Source: an uncultured Eubacteriales bacterium
GTDB lineage: Bacteria > Bacillota > Clostridia > Peptostreptococcales > Anaerovoracaceae
NCBI GenBank assembly: GCA_905206455.1
Contig: CAJLHL010000066.1
Location: forward strand, 1 to 13,403
Direction: 5' to 3'
DNA length: 13,403 bases
Position numbers and translations under genes: made by a program. Of this stretch, positions 11,377 to 13,403 are shown one piece after another (within the stretch, counting starts at the first letter, position 1; every line of letters begins with the position of its first letter). A model generated the notes under the pieces. The model was not told where the DNA came from and searched no databases. It saw only the letters and a list, made by a program, of their open reading frames with translations.

Positions 11377-12780
11377 ATGTTACATAAATGGATGAAAATG
11401 TATCGCAGAACGGAGCGAAATGTATCGGAACCGGATTCTGGAAAAAATCGTTTTGCAGATCGGATGAAAGCAAAGTTTCCTTTTCGCAGGAACAGCTTTT
11501 CGGATGCACCGCAAAATAAAGAGGAAAAAGAACAGGGAACGGTTTTGAACGCTCTGCAAAAGGGAGAGATTTTTGCCGGACTTGCGGCAGTCGTTCTGAT
11601 ATTTGCTATCACTGCGGCCAATATTCTTCTGCCGGACAAAGAATTTTCCGAAAAGGAGAACCGCATGCTGGCGGAAAAGCCGGAGATATCGGTTTCCAGT
11701 CTGCTGGACGGGCGCTTTATGAAGCACAGCGAATCTTATATGGCGGATCAGTTTATGGCGCGCGATTTCTGGATTTCCCTGCGCTCGCGGTTTCAGCTGC
11801 TGATGGGGAGCAGTGATTCCAACGGCGTCTATCGGGGGGAACGGGGATACCTCTTTCAGGCCGCTTCCGAACCGGATGAAGAACACCTGAAAGCCAATGT
11901 GGCAGCGATCAACCAGCTGGCGGAGAATACCGACCTGCGTATTTTTATGATGGTGGTACCGACAGCGGCCAATGTACTGGAAGACTACATGCCGAAATTT
12001 GCGCCTGCGTCGGATCAGAATCAGAATCTTAAAGAACTGAAAGAGTCGATTTCTCCGAATATCAATTTCATCGAGTCGTATGACACGCTGAAAAAACATG
12101 AAAGTGAATATATTTACTATTATACGGATCATCACTGGACGACAAAGGGCGCGTACTATGCTTTTTTGAACGCGGCACCGGCTCTGGGGATACCGAATCC
12201 GGAGGAAGTGGAATATACGCGTTATGCGGTTACCGATTCTTTTGCGGGTACGCTGGCGTCTAAAAGCGGATTTCCTCTGAAAAAGAAAGATACGATCGAG
12301 ATCTGGGTGCCGAAGCAGGATGCGGATAAGATGGAAGCGGAAATCGAAGCTTCAGAAGGGACGGAAAAAGACGGGCAGAGCGGATATAAGCCTTCGGTTC
12401 AATATATCGTGGACTATGTGCAGGAGGACAGAAAGAGTGCGAATTTGTATGACAGTGAAAAGCTGGAAAGTACAGATAAATACGCCGTCTTCTTTGGCGG
12501 AAATTACCCTCTGATCCGAATCACCACGGCAAATGACACCGGCAAGGAAGGGCCTCTGCTGATCCTTAAGGATTCATATGCCAACTGTTTCGTGCCATTC
12601 CTTCTGCCTTACTATGACGAAATTATCATGGTGGACCCGCGTTATTATTATGATGATCTGACCGAGCTGATCAAGACGGAAAAGATCTCTCAGATTCTCT
12701 TCCTTTACAATGCGGATACGTTCTTTGAAGATACTTCTTTGGCCGATGTACTGAAGGGTGATGAATCGGGAAACGAATAA
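11377..12780 (+). CDS. DHHW family protein, AlgJ/AlgX-like SGNH-fold acetyltransferase partner
   Basis: A 467-residue protein with a 65-residue basic cytoplasmic part, one membrane anchor (about 66-86) and a large extracellular domain. The family signature TDHHW is at 250-254 and is followed by TTKGAYYAF. Together with VVPTAANVL (193-201) and LLILKDSYAN (394-403), it resembles the alginate acetyltransferases AlgJ and AlgX, in which a DxH motif precedes the nucleophile serine. By that comparison Asp251, His253 and Ser400 form the likely triad. It starts 23 nt after the MBOAT gene with AAGGAAGGAG just upstream, so the two should be made together and work as a pair. Its stop codon lies within a 13-bp inverted repeat. 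The exact reaction and the acceptor are unknown. Confidence 0.88.
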   Translation: MLHKWMKMYRRTERNVSEPDSGKNRFADRMKAKFPFRRNSFSDAPQNKEEKEQGTVLNALQKGEIFAGLAAVVLIFAITAANILLPDKEFSEKENRMLAEKPEISVSSLLDGRFMKHSESYMADQFMARDFWISLRSRFQLLMGSSDSNGVYRGERGYLFQAASEPDEEHLKANVAAINQLAENTDLRIFMMVVPTAANVLEDYMPKFAPASDQNQNLKELKESISPNINFIESYDTLKKHESEYIYYYTDHHWTTKGAYYAFLNAAPALGIPNPEEVEYTRYAVTDSFAGTLASKSGFPLKKKDTIEIWVPKQDADKMEAEIEASEGTEKDGQSGYKPSVQYIVDYVQEDRKSANLYDSEKLESTDKYAVFFGGNYPLIRITTANDTGKEGPLLILKDSYANCFVPFLLPYYDEIIMVDPRYYYDDLTELIKTEKISQILFLYNADTFFEDTSLADVLKGDESGNE

Positions 12781-12813
12781 GGATTGCATTTGAGGATATG
12801 TATTCGTTTCCCG
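12767..12813 (+). repeat. Perfect 13-bp inverted repeat across the end of the DHHW gene
   Basis: CGGGAAACGAATA (12767-12779) pairs with TATTCGTTTCCCG (12801-12813) around a 21-nt loop. The left arm contains the last codons and most of the TAA stop. No T-run follows, so it is not a standard terminator. It could stabilise the 3' end or allow partial readthrough into the Nudix gene. Confidence 0.7.
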
Positions 12814-12833
12814 CCGAAGAATGAGGAAAAATA

Positions 12834-13352
12834 ATGAAATTTTGCGGAGAATGCGGGATGGGACTTATAGAAAAGTTTCTGGAGAGTGAAGGAAGAATGG
12901 TCCCTTTTTGTCCCAACTGTAATGCTTTTCGTTTTCCTTTGTATAATGTGTGCTGCAGTATGATTGTAATGAACCGGGCAAAAGATCATATCGTGCTGAT
13001 AAAGCAATATGGGGGCGAAGAATATCTATTGGTCGCAGGCTATGTTAATCAGGGCGAGAGTGCGGAAGAAACTGTAATAAGGGAAATAAAGGAAGAACTG
13101 GGTCTGAGTGTAAAAAAATTAAAATATAATAAAAGTGAGTATTTCCCCAGAACGAATACACTGATGCTCAATTTCGGCGTTATTGTCGAAGAGACTTCTT
13201 TAGACGGCATTGCGCAGGATGAGCTGGATTTCGCTCAATGGTTTACCTTTGAGGAGGCGAAAGAACATCTTTTAAAGGGCTGTCAGGAAGGGGGGCTGGC
13301 AGGAGAGTTTTTCTTGTATCATTTAGACAATCTGTCTAAAAACTGGGGATGA
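12834..13352 (+). CDS. NudC-like Nudix hydrolase with zinc ribbon
   Basis: A 172-residue hydrolase of nucleoside diphosphates linked to another moiety, probably cytoplasmic. The N-terminus is a zinc ribbon (Cys4, Cys7, Cys26, Cys29), as found in NADH pyrophosphatase NudC. The Nudix box is complete at 69-91, from Gly69 through Glu75 and REIKEELGL (83-91). NudC proteins have an SQPWPFPxS motif downstream; here the same place reads EYFPRTNTLMLNF (102-114), so only part is kept and NADH specificity is doubtful. It also lacks the extra N-terminal domain of the 257-residue E. coli NudC. The ATG follows GAGGA at 12824-12828. The gene is 53 nt after the DHHW gene in the same direction and more AT-rich than the cassette; a link to acetylation is not implied. 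Confidence 0.87.
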   Translation: MKFCGECGMGLIEKFLESEGRMVPFCPNCNAFRFPLYNVCCSMIVMNRAKDHIVLIKQYGGEEYLLVAGYVNQGESAEETVIREIKEELGLSVKKLKYNKSEYFPRTNTLMLNFGVIVEETSLDGIAQDELDFAQWFTFEEAKEHLLKGCQEGGLAGEFFLYHLDNLSKNWG

Positions 13353-13390
13353 TATCCGATATGCGGATGGGAAAAACTTTCTGTCTGCAG

Positions 13391-13397
13391 AGGAGGG
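13391..13397 (+). promoter_or_regulatory. Ribosome binding site of the next gene, beyond the window
   Basis: AGGAGGG at 13391-13397 is a strong Shine-Dalgarno with only 6 nt left before the window ends, and no start codon yet. A plus-strand gene probably begins within a few bases of the edge. The 38 nt between it and the Nudix stop hold a small hairpin (ATCCG 13354-13358, CGGAT 13364-13368) but no terminator, so the two genes may be cotranscribed. Confidence 0.6.
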
Positions 13398-13403
13398 AAA
13401 CGA

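Noticed and set aside
11380..12135. Minus-strand frame of 251 codons opposite the DHHW gene
   Set aside because: The composition is typical of an antisense shadow (His/Arg/Phe-rich), and the plus strand encodes a real family with a proper start.

Overview
The window looks like chromosomal DNA from a Gram-positive anaerobe of the class Clostridia, most likely a Lachnospiraceae-type gut bacterium. This is an inference. It rests on strong AGGAGG-type ribosome binding sites, intrinsic terminators after most transcription units, a csoR-copA copper operon with a Gram-positive CsoR, a sigma factor paired with a DUF4367-type membrane protein, and a DUF4358 / MBOAT / DHHW-protein cluster typical of Clostridia. 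No transposase, integrase, phage gene, CRISPR array, tRNA or rRNA was seen.

Layout from left to right. (1) Positions 1-287 hold the probable end of an unidentified gene and its terminator. (2) Positions 416-1835 are a monocistronic unit for an AI-2E/PerM-family membrane transporter, with promoter and terminator. (3) Positions 2121-3514 are a two-gene unit: a sigma-70-family (ECF-like) factor and a single-pass membrane protein with a DUF4367-like extracellular domain, probably its anti-sigma factor. It converges through a 17-bp bidirectional terminator on (4) a small secreted protein of unknown function (3574-4014, minus) that has its own strong promoter and a leader of about 130 nt. (5) Positions 4259-4963 encode an unknown four-helix membrane protein with a very basic tail, ending in a terminator. 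(6) Positions 5036-8172 on the minus strand are a copper-export operon: CsoR-type promoter and operator, csoR, and a Cu(I) P-type ATPase with heavy-metal-associated (HMA) domains at both ends. (7) Positions 8246-12780 are a four-gene plus-strand cassette: SGNH esterase, DUF4358 protein, MBOAT O-acyltransferase and DHHW (AlgJ/AlgX-like) protein. It is preceded by an extended -10 element and an intrinsic terminator that sits before the first gene. (8) A NudC-like Nudix hydrolase follows, and a ribosome binding site at the right edge announces another plus-strand gene.

The cassette in (7) reads as a cell-surface O-acetylation machine. The MBOAT protein would pass acetyl groups across the membrane, and two different extracytoplasmic SGNH-fold proteins would transfer or remove them. 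No polysaccharide synthase is present, so the acceptor is unknown. The copper operon is conventional apart from one detail. Inside copA, just before the C-terminal HMA domain, there is an excellent Shine-Dalgarno sequence and an in-frame ATG, so the gene may also yield a free 75-residue CopZ-like copper chaperone. These two points and the possible attenuator ahead of the acetylation cassette are the most interesting things in the window.
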